A stretch of DNA of 64,000 nt from Trichostrongylus colubriformis. Lineage: Eukaryota > Nematoda > Chromadorea > Rhabditida > Trichostrongylidae. The DNA lies in NCBI GenBank assembly GCA_963978905.1, contig OZ022259.1, forward strand, positions 29,427,994 to 29,491,993, written 5' to 3'. Below, piece after piece: positions 11,851-22,646 of the stretch. The translations under genes and the position numbers were made by a program. The notes under the pieces were generated by a model. It ran no database searches. It was not told where the DNA came from and was given only the letters and a program-made list of their open reading frames with translations. Within the stretch, counting starts at the first letter, position 1. Each line of letters opens with the position of its first letter.

Positions 11851-12912
11851 TAGGCACTCGATCCCGCTCGGCTATCGACCTGATCAATCGATGGCCGGTA
11901 AGAATCGGCATAACCACAGCCACGCGGGGAGCCGTCCTATCATATAACCAGATGAACTTAGTACATGACCGAGGCGGATGCGTTTACCGTCCCGGACATT
12001 CAGCAGAAATTAAGTGGTGGCAGCCTTAGTTTACTGGATGTCCGCGCGCGAGGGGCGGTCATCGATACAATGCCTAGGCAACTCAAAGGAACGCAATGGA
12101 AGCAATCGGAAAAAAAAATGGGCGCCTCAAACCTGGGGGCCACGGAGCCCTGGCCACAGATGTCGGCGATAACTGGACATAGTGGTGGAAACGCCCTCCT
12201 TGACTCAAAAGCGCCTTAAACCTGGGGGCCGCGGTGCCCTGGCCACAGCTGTCAAAAATGATTCGACGTTGTGGTGGAAACGCTACCGTTAAAATGTGAT
12301 TGTGATAAGCAGCCGGTCCGAACCAAAAAAGTGTTAGTCCAAGGACAAAAATCCTGAAGACAATCCATAGAGCATGCTCGTCCCCTATACCATGTGGGCT
12401 GGCCACCCATTGAGGTAGTTAGGGTTAAACAAAAAACATCGGACATATTATACCACAGTAATGAATAAGGAGAAAAGAAATTTTTCCGCTTACTTCAGGT
12501 CCCTTTGGTCGCTTATGTTCTAGCTTTTTAAAAGTGAATAGGACGCAGCGTCTACCTAGTTCATCATGGCGGGATAGACACACAATAAGTTGAGCTAACT
12601 AGAAAAGAACAAACGCATAGTATCTCACCAGTGTTTCCTTGCGCACACCACCTTAACTACACCTAACAATGGGATATTCTCTCAAAAATATTTGAAGTAA
12701 ACAGTCGTTTGATTCTCGATCACGCTCTCAATCATACTGACATAGCATAATATCCTCTCGCTCGAATCTGATACGGAACAATCACATTGTAACTCGTACA
12801 TTCGCACGTCGGAGAAAGCTGTTAGGACAATGAGATTCGTATTTCAGATGACAATTTCAGATCTCCTCAAATTCGGGAGTATTCGTGGTTTATTGCTACA
12901 GCTATAATTGCT
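11851..12912 (+). other. 5' untranslated leader of the BEL/Pao element
   Basis: About 1.06 kb between the primer binding site and the gag-pol ATG. It holds a duplicated sub-segment (CTCAAACCTGGGGGCC... near 12126 and CTTAAACCTGGGGGCC... near 12217) but no supported ORF. It probably includes packaging signals. Confidence 0.6.
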
Positions 12913-15900
12913 ATGTCGGCAGTTGGTTATATCAAAGGCCAAATGACAAAGGCAGCCAAAGCCTTGAAGGAGAGAATTTCAACGATTGAGAAATTCCTCA
13001 CCGAAGGACCAGACATCGACACGAAGAGTGGAGAAGACCCAACACAGGCACAAACGAGACAACTATTGGACTTCACTGTAAGTTTGAATTACCTAATGGC
13101 AAACCTTAATAGCTCTTGGCAGCGAGGAGAAGCCCACGCTCAGACCATTGAAAGTGACAGTGACCGATACACATTACTTCAAGAATTCACGGACTATTGG
13201 GAAGCCAATGGTTCGGAGCAACTCCTGATGAGGGGGCAAGTACTACTGTCAACAATAGAACTGATTAAGAAAAAAATGGAGGATAATCAGGCAGGGCAAG
13301 AGGTAGCAGAAAGAAGATCTAGAGTAGTAGCTAGTTCAGACGGTATAGTTCAATTACCCAAACTGGAAATACCGGAATTCGAAGGCGACATGGTCACATT
13401 TCCGGAATTTTGGGAGATTTACAAAGCCGCAATTCATGACAATCCAACTCTTCCAGCTTCTGTGAAATTCCTACATCTCAAGAGCAAACTAAAGGGAAGA
13501 GCGAAGGCCCTACTAGCCTCAATAGAGTTAGGGGCGGAGAACTATCCTAAAGCGATTGAGCTCTTATATAATACATACAACAGGCCTGATGTACTGCGGA
13601 ATAGACTCATAGAACAGTTAGAGGCCTTGCCTCCCGCTCATGATGCCCCTATTGACCAACGAACCACGTTGTGTAAAATAAAAGCTATATGGGTACAGCT
13701 CAAAAGCTTGAATGAACAACCAGGGTCTACAACAACAATGAGGATAATCAGATCCAAGTTTCCTCGTCGAACCAGAGAAAAAGTTGGAGAATTACGTCAA
13801 AGAAATGATAACTGGACTGCAGATAACTTAATCCAAGCTTTTGATACCGTCGTTGACCAGCTGGAAGTGATGGAAGACACGGATCCGACATCGTTCAGTA
13901 CATCGAGACTGTGTCTTGTATGTAGTTCACGTAGCAGCACACGGCAATCGAAAGGACAAAAAGTCAGGAAACCTTCAAAAGAGAGAGGTACTAGTCATCA
14001 GCGTTCAGTAACTGGTAGCGTCTCACCGAGAACACGTTCGCGCTTCGACCAAGATCAAAGTTGTAGCTTCTGTCTAAGGAAAGGACACCATCCCTCTAAC
14101 TGCGAAGAAATTACAAGTCCTTATTCAAGAAGAAAAATGGTAGTGAAATCCAAATTATGCTGGAAATGCCTCAAATCAGGACATCAAAAGTCGTATTGTG
14201 ATAGTCCACCGTGTTACAAATGCGGCAAGGATCATCACCATTCTCTATGTTATATGGAAAACAGATCACGTAGTTCAAGCAGATCCACTAGCCCTATGTC
14301 AAGACGATATACTAGGAGAGACTCCCTCGACAGCCAGTCTTCAGAACTGATTTCCAGAAGCAGATACGGAACGAAGTACCATTCACCAAGCCCCAATCGT
14401 AGAGGGCAATCTCCTTTGAGAAAAGCAAATCGCAGGGGATCTCCTCATCCGAAAGTCGAATTCAGTAAAACATCCGACGTACATACCTACTCAAATCCGC
14501 TAGTCACTCCAGTCACTTCCGATTTTGACTATAATTCAACAGATAGTGAACCAGAAGAATCAGATAACCAACGTGAAGAAAAATCAGACGTCAATACAGT
14601 CCAAACTGGAGAAGCACAAGTGAACGCAATCTCACGCTACAAGGAAGAAGCAAGCTTTTCAAACCCCCCGCGCCTGATGACACTTCAGGCGCTCACATTC
14701 AACTATATCACAAGAAACAAACAACTTCTAGTGGTACTACTGGACAGCGGTTCACAACACAGCTACATAAAGGAAGATACGGCAAGACATCTAGGGTTAA
14801 CCTGCAAGAGCCCTCGAGACATAACAGCAGTGACATTTGGAGGCCACTCCCATACCGAGAAATCGTATCGCGTGAAAATCATACTTCAGAACAGTTCCAA
14901 CAACAATCCGACTGTTCTACATTTATGGACAAGGAAATTCATAACCACAGTGTCCACCGATACGAATGAAGAAGACGAAGCGATGACTGTTCGTTATGGC
15001 AGTAGAGGATTGAAGGAAGTAGATATCCTAATCGGAATGGATTATTACTGGAACATTATCGACTTCAATTCAAACCAACAGCTTCCTTCCGGACTGGTAA
15101 AATCAAACACCAAATTTGGACCAGTTTTATCGGGGTATTCATCAACACCATTATCTAGAAGCAACACGGTCAACGATTCGGACATTTCGAGTAGGGAAGA
15201 ACAAATTAAAACCGAAACCGATAACATAATACACCGTCTGCTTGGTTTAGAGTCACTCGGAACGAAAGATGAAGTAGATGAGACGGATGCCAGTATAATA
15301 CAACAATACTATAATACAGTCAAAATAATAGACGGACTCATCCATGTCCAATTCCCGTGGAAAGCTAATCATCCCCCGCTGGCAGATAATAAAGCGCTCG
15401 CAGCGCGTAGACTGCAGAGTCAGTACAACAAATTGCATCACAACACTAAGCTGTGGGACGAGTACTGCAAAGTCTTCAAACAACAGCTCAAAACAGGCAT
15501 AATAGAGGAAGTTCAAGATAGTACAAACAAAGGGGAACGGACATACTATATTCCTCATCAAGCGGTCTTCAAAGAGGATAGCAATACTACAAAGTTGCGT
15601 ATCGTCTTCGATGCATCCAGCCACATGAGAAATGCCCCAAGCCTCAACGACTGCATACACCAAGGACCTTCCATGCTACCAGATCTGTGCGGAACATTGT
15701 TGAGAGCACGTCTTAAACCAATATTAGTCATCGCAGACGTGGAAAAAGCATTTCACCAAATACGACTGCAAGAAGAGGAGAGAGACGCCACAAGGTTCCT
15801 GTGGCTAAAAAACCCGTCGAAGGAACCCACTTGGGACAACATCTGCACGTTCCGCTTCACACGTATCCCATTCGGCGTGAATGCCTCACCCTTCCTACTG

Positions 15901-18678
15901 AATATGTCCATAAAATACGCCCTCGAAAGGGAGAGCAGTAATCAACTACGCCAAGAAATCCTCGCTAATACATATGTGGACAATGTTTTAATTGGAGCCA
16001 CAACTGTTGAAGAAGGCATACTAAAGCGTACTCAATGCAAGGAACTCTTTTTAGGCATGGGCATGAACTTACGGGAGTTTATGTCAAACAGCGCTGATGT
16101 ACTGAAATCAGTCTCTCCCGAGGACAAGATGCAAAACACATCCAGTCCAGTAAAACTGCTAGGGCTCAAGTGGAATACAAACTTAGACACCTTATTGATT
16201 CCTGTGAAAACCACAATGAACAAAGCCACCTCCAAGCGACTCGCACTTAAAGCCTTCGCTTCAACATTTGACCCGTTGGGCCTGCTTAGTCCATTACTCA
16301 TCAGAGCAAAAGTTTTTATTCAGGACCTGTGGACGGAAGATTACTCCTGGGATGATCCACTCAGAAAAGACTCCACTGAAAAATGGAAGTTGATTATCAA
16401 AGAAATTGAAGGTTTTACCAAAAACATACCAAGATTTATCGCATACACCAAGAAGTGCAAATACGACCTGGTGATCTTCTCCGATGCTTCACAAAGAGTG
16501 TACGCTAGTGTCGCATACCTAGTATGCCGACCAGAAAGAGGAAAACCATTCAGCAACTTAATTTTTGCAAAAACGAAGCTGGCAGCTCCGAAGAAAATCA
16601 CTATTCCAAGACTCGAACTGTTAGGAATCATGCTAGCAGCTAAACTAGTACGCTTCCTCCGGAAAGAACTCAAAATAACCTTTAATTCAGTCCACATTCT
16701 GTCAGACTCCCTGATAGCTCTATACTGGATATGCTCCAACAAACAATTGAAAACGTTTGTTGAAAATAGGGTCAAATATATAAGAGGTGTAATGGATGAA
16801 CTAACGAAAGAGAACATACACAACAAACTACACTTCGTAGATTCACAGAAAAACCCAGCAGACTGTGCAACCAGAGGTCTAACCGCCTCAGAACTAGTAC
16901 ATCATATGTGGTGGCATGGTCCAGAATTTATACTCCATCAATCTAGCAAGTGGCCTAACGCAACGATGGACTTGACGAGCAAACCAATATCTTCGGAAGA
17001 AGCAGAAAAAGAATTCAAGTCCATTGCCACGCCAGTGGCACAAGACTACAAGTCATTCATCCCGTTCGAGAGAACTGATTCGCGTAAAAAGCTACTTCGA
17101 ATAACGGCTTACATGCTAAAATACATCGCAAAGCTGTGGAATAGGATCAACAGGGGACATAGTCAAGACAAAGGGATAATAAGTATCACATCGGCAAGCC
17201 CTGAGATAATTTCAAAGGACATAGGAGCGGCGGAGATACTGTTACTGCGGGAACACTATCGCGAAGGAGCCGTCCAACTTCATGACAACATAAAGAAACG
17301 TTTCAGTGTAACACTGGATAAGGACAAAGTCTATCGGGCAAACCTGCGGATGGCGAATGCAGCGATCCAAGATGCCATGAAAAATCCGCTTCTCTTACTA
17401 CCCAAACATCCTCTAACGACAATGACCATCAGAGAGTACCACCATAAACTTTTTCACGCTGGAGCGCCTCACTTGATCTCTGAGTTAAGGACTCGCTACT
17501 TCATCCCAAGAATTCGTAAAACAGTCAGGGACATTATTAAGAAATGCATCAGGTGCAAACTGTATCAAGGAAAACATTATGCGTACCCGAAAGTACCTGA
17601 CCTACCAAGTCAACGGGTACTGCGAAGCCACCCTTTCCAAAACATCGGTCTCGACTATTTTGGCCCATTAACAGCTCGTTCTAAAACTGAACAAGACCGC
17701 AAGGTATGGGTTTCTCTCTTCACATGCATGGCAACGCGTGGATTACACTTGGAAGTCGTAGCAGATAATTCAGCTATTCAGTTTATATTAGCATTCAGGA
17801 GGTTTATGGCACGAAGAGGAGCTCCGGACTTCGTCTTGAGCGATAACGCACCAACATTCAAGCTCGGAAGAGAAATCTTCGTAAATGAGCTCCATACCCT
17901 CAAGAAAGATTCCACAGTTCAGGAATTCACGTTATCGCAAAACCTTCAATGGGAGTTCATCACGCCACTTTCCCCTTGGAAAGGTGGTTTCTACGAGAGA
18001 TTAGTAGGATCAGTCAAGTTGGCCTTGAAGAAATCAGTACATCGACAACACTTAGGTCTATGGACACTGCAAACAATCATTTCCGAGATTGAAGCGACAT
18101 TAAATACACGTCCCATAACACCGGCGTCGACCAGTCCTAATGATGCAGAAGTACTAAGACCGATTGACCTTATTTATCCCTCTTTCACCCTAGCACATAT
18201 TGACAGACCCAACATTGGTACTACACGATACAATCAAGTAAATCAAGCCGACACCCACGAGTGCCTCCTTGATGCACATAAAGATATCAAAGACACAATA
18301 GAACATTTCTGGGAAGTATGGCACAAAGATTACCTGCAGGCCCTTGCAGAACGCAATGAAAAACAGCATTTAGTTCAGAATGGCGCAAAACAAACTCCCA
18401 CTATTGGAGACGTGGTCATCATAAAACAAGAGAATACACCGCGATCGCAATGGCCATTAGGCCTTATAGTACAAATCAATAATTCAGTTGACGGACTTCC
18501 AAGGTCCGTCAAAGTAAAAACAACAACCAATAGGATCGTGGACAGATCAATCAACCACCTTATTCCACTAGAGATATCAACATCAGGAAAACAGCACACA
18601 AAAATCACGACGCAAGACAAGAAACCATTACGCATCCAACCAAAAAGAAAGGCAAAAAAGGACACATCAATAAATTAA
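12913..18678 (+). CDS. gag-pol: BEL/Pao Gag-Pol polyprotein
   Basis: 1921 residues, no frameshift. Domains in order: Gag with a Pao-type (DUF1759-like) segment around 145-300 (LPKLEIPEFEGD); zinc knuckles around 383-445; an Arg/Ser-rich linker; an aspartic protease of the DUF1758 type near 610 (LLDSGSQHSY); reverse transcriptase around 880-1110 (RIVFDASS, VIADVEKAFHQI, the box NTYVDNVLIG at 1019-1028); RNase H from about 1190 (IFSDAS, IPRLELLG, ILSDSL, NPADCATRG); and integrase with an HHCC zinc domain around 1505-1550 and D, D, E residues in GLDYFGP, LSDNAP and FYERLVG. The product makes particles, copies the RNA and integrates the cDNA. The catalytic RT box reads YVDN instead of YVDD. Six antisense open frames inside it are shadows. 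Confidence 0.95.
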   Translation: MSAVGYIKGQMTKAAKALKERISTIEKFLTEGPDIDTKSGEDPTQAQTRQLLDFTVSLNYLMANLNSSWQRGEAHAQTIESDSDRYTLLQEFTDYWEANGSEQLLMRGQVLLSTIELIKKKMEDNQAGQEVAERRSRVVASSDGIVQLPKLEIPEFEGDMVTFPEFWEIYKAAIHDNPTLPASVKFLHLKSKLKGRAKALLASIELGAENYPKAIELLYNTYNRPDVLRNRLIEQLEALPPAHDAPIDQRTTLCKIKAIWVQLKSLNEQPGSTTTMRIIRSKFPRRTREKVGELRQRNDNWTADNLIQAFDTVVDQLEVMEDTDPTSFSTSRLCLVCSSRSSTRQSKGQKVRKPSKERGTSHQRSVTGSVSPRTRSRFDQDQSCSFCLRKGHHPSNCEEITSPYSRRKMVVKSKLCWKCLKSGHQKSYCDSPPCYKCGKDHHHSLCYMENRSRSSSRSTSPMSRRYTRRDSLDSQSSELISRSRYGTKYHSPSPNRRGQSPLRKANRRGSPHPKVEFSKTSDVHTYSNPLVTPVTSDFDYNSTDSEPEESDNQREEKSDVNTVQTGEAQVNAISRYKEEASFSNPPRLMTLQALTFNYITRNKQLLVVLLDSGSQHSYIKEDTARHLGLTCKSPRDITAVTFGGHSHTEKSYRVKIILQNSSNNNPTVLHLWTRKFITTVSTDTNEEDEAMTVRYGSRGLKEVDILIGMDYYWNIIDFNSNQQLPSGLVKSNTKFGPVLSGYSSTPLSRSNTVNDSDISSREEQIKTETDNIIHRLLGLESLGTKDEVDETDASIIQQYYNTVKIIDGLIHVQFPWKANHPPLADNKALAARRLQSQYNKLHHNTKLWDEYCKVFKQQLKTGIIEEVQDSTNKGERTYYIPHQAVFKEDSNTTKLRIVFDASSHMRNAPSLNDCIHQGPSMLPDLCGTLLRARLKPILVIADVEKAFHQIRLQEEERDATRFLWLKNPSKEPTWDNICTFRFTRIPFGVNASPFLLNMSIKYALERESSNQLRQEILANTYVDNVLIGATTVEEGILKRTQCKELFLGMGMNLREFMSNSADVLKSVSPEDKMQNTSSPVKLLGLKWNTNLDTLLIPVKTTMNKATSKRLALKAFASTFDPLGLLSPLLIRAKVFIQDLWTEDYSWDDPLRKDSTEKWKLIIKEIEGFTKNIPRFIAYTKKCKYDLVIFSDASQRVYASVAYLVCRPERGKPFSNLIFAKTKLAAPKKITIPRLELLGIMLAAKLVRFLRKELKITFNSVHILSDSLIALYWICSNKQLKTFVENRVKYIRGVMDELTKENIHNKLHFVDSQKNPADCATRGLTASELVHHMWWHGPEFILHQSSKWPNATMDLTSKPISSEEAEKEFKSIATPVAQDYKSFIPFERTDSRKKLLRITAYMLKYIAKLWNRINRGHSQDKGIISITSASPEIISKDIGAAEILLLREHYREGAVQLHDNIKKRFSVTLDKDKVYRANLRMANAAIQDAMKNPLLLLPKHPLTTMTIREYHHKLFHAGAPHLISELRTRYFIPRIRKTVRDIIKKCIRCKLYQGKHYAYPKVPDLPSQRVLRSHPFQNIGLDYFGPLTARSKTEQDRKVWVSLFTCMATRGLHLEVVADNSAIQFILAFRRFMARRGAPDFVLSDNAPTFKLGREIFVNELHTLKKDSTVQEFTLSQNLQWEFITPLSPWKGGFYERLVGSVKLALKKSVHRQHLGLWTLQTIISEIEATLNTRPITPASTSPNDAEVLRPIDLIYPSFTLAHIDRPNIGTTRYNQVNQADTHECLLDAHKDIKDTIEHFWEVWHKDYLQALAERNEKQHLVQNGAKQTPTIGDVVIIKQENTPRSQWPLGLIVQINNSVDGLPRSVKVKTTTNRIVDRSINHLIPLEISTSGKQHTKITTQDKKPLRIQPKRKAKKDTSIN

Positions 18679-19675
18679 CCTCAACTCTTCACATCAAAAA
18701 CAGATTAACAGCAGCAAGAATAACTAATCCACTTAAACTTACTCACCGCTTTTCAATTTGACGCTTCGGCTTCTTATCAGTCCATCCACAGTCCTTCATA
18801 CTCATTTTTTCTTATCCTCGACTCATTTATTTATTCATCTATCAAGGGGTGAAGAATAACCGCGATCATCCTGCATTGCGGTCCTGCCGCGCAGATCAAA
18901 ACACGCAACGGCGCACACGTCAAAATCATAAATTCTCATTTTTGCGCCAAGTTACCCAAAAACCTCAATGTTTCACTTCTCTGTTACCATTTTCACACTT
19001 ATTTGTCTATGACTATTAGTGCTCACACACTCCAGCTCACTCCTTTCATTAGGAAGTCACAAGTGACCTTTGACGCGATTTAACTCGACTCAAAGACAAC
19101 TTCGCAATACTTCACATTTTATGTACTAATGATCGAGCGTTCGTCAACCAATATATTCGGCTATCCAGGTTTTCCTACTGGTTCCATAGGACTTCCTTTT
19201 ACTGCTAACTTGCTCATCATTACGATTTTTATCCAACTTGTGCGAGATACTTCACCAGTGTGAAAATCATAAATTCTCATGTCGCGCACTACACCACATA
19301 CGTCATACTTCACAGTCTTCTGCATACATTCGTTCTTAAGCATAGTTAGCGTAGTTCAATAGACAATTTTCTTAGCTTTGTCAACTGACACTTGGTCTAT
19401 CTTTAAGTTTAGTACAATCCTATCTATATTGATATTACATTTGCATTTTTATCGACTCTTCCCGATCACACTCGACTGAAAGAACTCCCTCTCCCACGGT
19501 CTCTCGTCGGTCTACGTTTTTATGTAGTACACGCGTGCTTCCTCTTCCACGGTCTCTCGTCGGTCCACGTTTTCATGCAGTACATTCGTGTTTTACATGT
19601 GTTCATGTAGTACATTCGTGTTTTACGTGTGTTCATGTTTCAGATAGTCTCTTAGCGATCGATAATCGCGACTTC
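18679..19675 (+). other. Spacer between pol and the second ORF, with tandem repeats and a splice acceptor
   Basis: No ORF supported. AAAATCATAAATTCTCAT occurs twice (near 18922 and 19262). At 19490-19640 there are two tandem families: a 66-bp repeat (CCACGGTCTCTCGTCGGTC...) and a 30-bp repeat (AGTACATTCGTGTTTTAC...). The tract ends in a good nematode splice acceptor, TGTTTCAG, at 19636-19643, 32 nt before the ATG of the next ORF. It is therefore likely the leader of a spliced or trans-spliced subgenomic mRNA. Confidence 0.6.
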
Positions 19676-21961
19676 ATGATGTCCGAGAAAAGTGACTCGC
19701 TTACGAAAGATTCAGCAAGTGGGCGACGTAGGCAGAGCCGTCGGTCAAGAGTCAGAGGTAGGCACAGATCTTCTAACAGTGTTAGTTCATCGCGTAGGTG
19801 CCAGTCTAGTAGCCGTCCTTTAAGTTTTGGCTCCCGGAGTGTTAGTCCACCTGGCCCCGTTCCTTCCTCGGTAACCACCCGCATCGTTGATGAGGAATTA
19901 GAATGGTCGGAAAGAATGATGGCAGGGGTTGCAATTCAGACTCCACCGAGATCAACCGTCCTCGCGACGTCCAATATAGTCGTTGATACAGCCAGTAAAG
20001 GAGAAGAAGAAGAACACGGGGAGGAAAAGATGGACACCACAGAGGAAAAAATGGACACGACGGAACCAACTCAGGATAAACCTCAGTCGGAAAACGGCCT
20101 GCAAGACTTCACTTCAAAAGCTCCAGAGCCACGAAAGGTTAATCTTAACCTCAGCTGGAACGATGTGGTCCGAGCAGGGACGAAGATTCAGAAAGAACAG
20201 AAGGAAACACAGGAAGCAATAAAAAAGAAGGAAGAGAAGATGCAGGCCGTGGTGACCTTTTTAGAAGAGTACATAAAAATAACAAGAGACAGAGGCCCAG
20301 ATGCTCCGCTACGTCAGAATCCACATGCAGGGACATTTTTCCCTAAAGAAGAGTGGACACCAACTAGTACATTGAAAATAGAACCATACTCGGTGGAGGA
20401 ACTCACTGCACATCAATTTAGAAAAATATTCGATTACATCGTCACAAATAATATTCTTCGCGACCGTGTCAGAAACCTTGTCGTACCCGATATAGCAACG
20501 ACCTCTGCGAGACCTTCCGACTTTGACACTGCAGTGAAAATAGTTCATTGTCTACAAACACTTCTAGACATACTTCAGCACACCACGCAATCCTTCCATA
20601 ATCTGGCCGTATTGCTGGTGAGAAGGCAGCCGTTAGACCTCCGGTACACCCACCTTATGGGGTGGATACACGAGTTAACGCATAGCATCACTGCTGTGTC
20701 AGTGAACAGAGAGCAGCTTCAGGAATTAGTGATAACGAGATTCTTCCAGTGGTCGCATGATCAAGATCAATTTGTAGAGACCCTACAACTCTTCAATATT
20801 TCGCAAAGTACGGTGACGGAAATACTTCAGTACAGCTCTGCTGTTACGGCACATGCAACTCGCATGATAAGAGTGCTGGAAGCGCACCAAATGGTGCATT
20901 TTATGAACCGTAAAAAAGTGAGAGTCACGCAAGAGGACGAACGGTATAGGCTCGCATCGTCACCTGGAATGATGCCGCCATGGTCAAGTGAGCCAAGCTC
21001 GTACATACAAACATTAAACTGGTGGCGGGAAAATTACTCGGACGCGTTGATGATACGGACCACGGACGATTACCTCCATATTTCAGAAATAGACGCACGC
21101 TTGCAGCATGATCGTGCAACCTCGTCTCAATCATCAGGCCCACACACGGCTCATCCTGACAGGCCACCATCGATAACTATCCCGCAGCTTCCGTCAATCA
21201 GAGCCACTACGTGGCCCCAAGAATACTCACTTGCGCCCCGGGAGGGCGGGCTTCGATCCCACACCGCATCCAACGAGAGAGATGATCGCTCTGCATTGGG
21301 CAAGAGGAGGCGTGATGGAAGCGATGTACTTCATAGGAGTAAATCTCCACCTGCAAAGACGAGGCGCACCCCGTGTAGTCCAATACGCCGATCTTCGAGC
21401 CGTCAGGTCCACCGCAGTGTGAGTAGTTCACGGCGATCTCGCTCCCGTTTTCCGGTACGAGCAGTACCGCCAAAAAACATGGCGAAAGTTGACGCATGCG
21501 CATTCTGCAAACAACGAGATCACTTCACATCCGATTGCTACATCTACCCATACCTGAGTAGCAGAGCTAGCCTAGCAACGAAGCTGGAAATCTGCTGCAA
21601 CTGTTTGAAACGTCACTATGGAATATGCATTCGCAGAGATCCCTGCAGTATCTGTCGCCAGGAAGGCCATCATAGGGCGTTTTGCGCCCAAAATCAATTT
21701 GCTCAGTTCGATGTCGACACCACGCCAGAAAAGTTCTACGACAATCTTCGAGTCAGGACTTATCGTCCTCCCCCTCCGGGAGCCATCGCTCGCCGACCGT
21801 ATGCACGACCCTACCGCGACCAGGGGAGGTTGGGTGACCACAGCCAGCCGGGACCTTCTGGTATATCACGACCCCCCAGGCGATCTTCTCGCGAGTCATC
21901 ACCGCGGGGCCGAGCAAGAGAGATGGGATTCTCTCCGGCCGATAGCGATGACACCTATTAG
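19676..21961 (+). CDS. Second zinc-knuckle (Gag-like) ORF of the BEL/Pao element
   Basis: The open frame extends from 19535, but the double Met at 19676/19679 just after the TGTTTCAG acceptor is the likelier start, giving about 761 residues. In order: a Ser/Arg-rich N-terminus (RRRQSRRSRVRGR), an acidic repeat (EEKMDTTEEKMDTTE), a charged coiled-coil-like segment (QKEQKETQEAIKKKEEK), a helical middle domain, a second Arg/Ser-rich tract, then three Cys/His motifs around residues 656-715 of the long frame. The last reads CSICRQEGHHRAFC, a perfect C-x2-C-x4-H-x4-C zinc knuckle. No protease, RT or integrase motifs and no signal peptide are seen. It lies where some retroelements carry env but looks like a nucleic-acid-binding Gag relative. 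The function is inferred only. Confidence 0.85.
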   Translation: MMSEKSDSLTKDSASGRRRQSRRSRVRGRHRSSNSVSSSRRCQSSSRPLSFGSRSVSPPGPVPSSVTTRIVDEELEWSERMMAGVAIQTPPRSTVLATSNIVVDTASKGEEEEHGEEKMDTTEEKMDTTEPTQDKPQSENGLQDFTSKAPEPRKVNLNLSWNDVVRAGTKIQKEQKETQEAIKKKEEKMQAVVTFLEEYIKITRDRGPDAPLRQNPHAGTFFPKEEWTPTSTLKIEPYSVEELTAHQFRKIFDYIVTNNILRDRVRNLVVPDIATTSARPSDFDTAVKIVHCLQTLLDILQHTTQSFHNLAVLLVRRQPLDLRYTHLMGWIHELTHSITAVSVNREQLQELVITRFFQWSHDQDQFVETLQLFNISQSTVTEILQYSSAVTAHATRMIRVLEAHQMVHFMNRKKVRVTQEDERYRLASSPGMMPPWSSEPSSYIQTLNWWRENYSDALMIRTTDDYLHISEIDARLQHDRATSSQSSGPHTAHPDRPPSITIPQLPSIRATTWPQEYSLAPREGGLRSHTASNERDDRSALGKRRRDGSDVLHRSKSPPAKTRRTPCSPIRRSSSRQVHRSVSSSRRSRSRFPVRAVPPKNMAKVDACAFCKQRDHFTSDCYIYPYLSSRASLATKLEICCNCLKRHYGICIRRDPCSICRQEGHHRAFCAQNQFAQFDVDTTPEKFYDNLRVRTYRPPPPGAIARRPYARPYRDQGRLGDHSQPGPSGISRPPRRSSRESSPRGRAREMGFSPADSDDTY

Positions 21962-22646
21962 AGGTGTCGGCCCATAGTCCACTGAAATAGTTCAGTACAT
22001 TGATCAGTTGATAGTTCAGTATAATGACTCATAGTTCAGCATTTACCGAAATAGTTCAATAGTTCAATGTTATTCAGTTCGAGGTTCGTTCGCGTCAACG
22101 ACACGAACATACTACGCGATCAAGCGAACACCAAAAACTGATTCGTTATGATGGTCCGTCGTTCAGGTATCATACAAAGTCTTGTTTACCTGCTTTCAAA
22201 CAGGTCACGCTCTGTTCGACGAGATTTTACGGTCGCCAATGAAGTTCAAAATACACCTAAGTTCCCCCTTTTTTGTTCTAATTTGTTTCCTTTCTTGTTT
22301 TTCATGTTGCTTACTTCCTACTTCAGGTTCACTTATCCAGTACACCTCATTTTCAAGCCGGTCCACTTATATCGCTACCTCTACCGAGTTATTTTTCGAT
22401 GTTGTGTTACTAACTCAGTTATTTTGCCGTTGTTATTATTAACCCAGAAAAATTGTAGTTTATTACATGTTGTTAATCAGAAGTTCATAGAAGAGAGTCT
22501 GAGTCGCCTCCATGTAGGGTTCATCTGACGATCGGCTACAATCCTCTTGTTGGCTCTAGCCAACGGGTTCACCGCAGCCATCGTGCACTAAACCCTCAGG
22601 CATGGGGCCTAGGGTTGAGGCCAGCGGGGTTCTTTTGCGGCGGGAG
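21962..22646 (+). other. 3' untranslated region of the BEL/Pao element
   Basis: About 690 bp. At 21978-22080 ATAGTTCA recurs about seven times at irregular spacing, suggesting a protein-binding or structural RNA region. The open frames at 22148-22528 and 22182-22442 are hydrophobic but unsupported. The end before the LTR (GCGGCGGGAG) is the only purine-rich tract and may be the polypurine tract. Confidence 0.5.

Noticed and set aside
15253..16826. Antisense frames of 89-161 codons within gag-pol
   Set aside because: They are shadows of the dense coding sequence on the plus strand.
22148..22528. Overlapping hydrophobic frames after the second BEL/Pao ORF, possible env remnant
   Set aside because: No signal peptide with cleavage context, no cysteine pattern and no glycoprotein motif. 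Composition alone is not enough.
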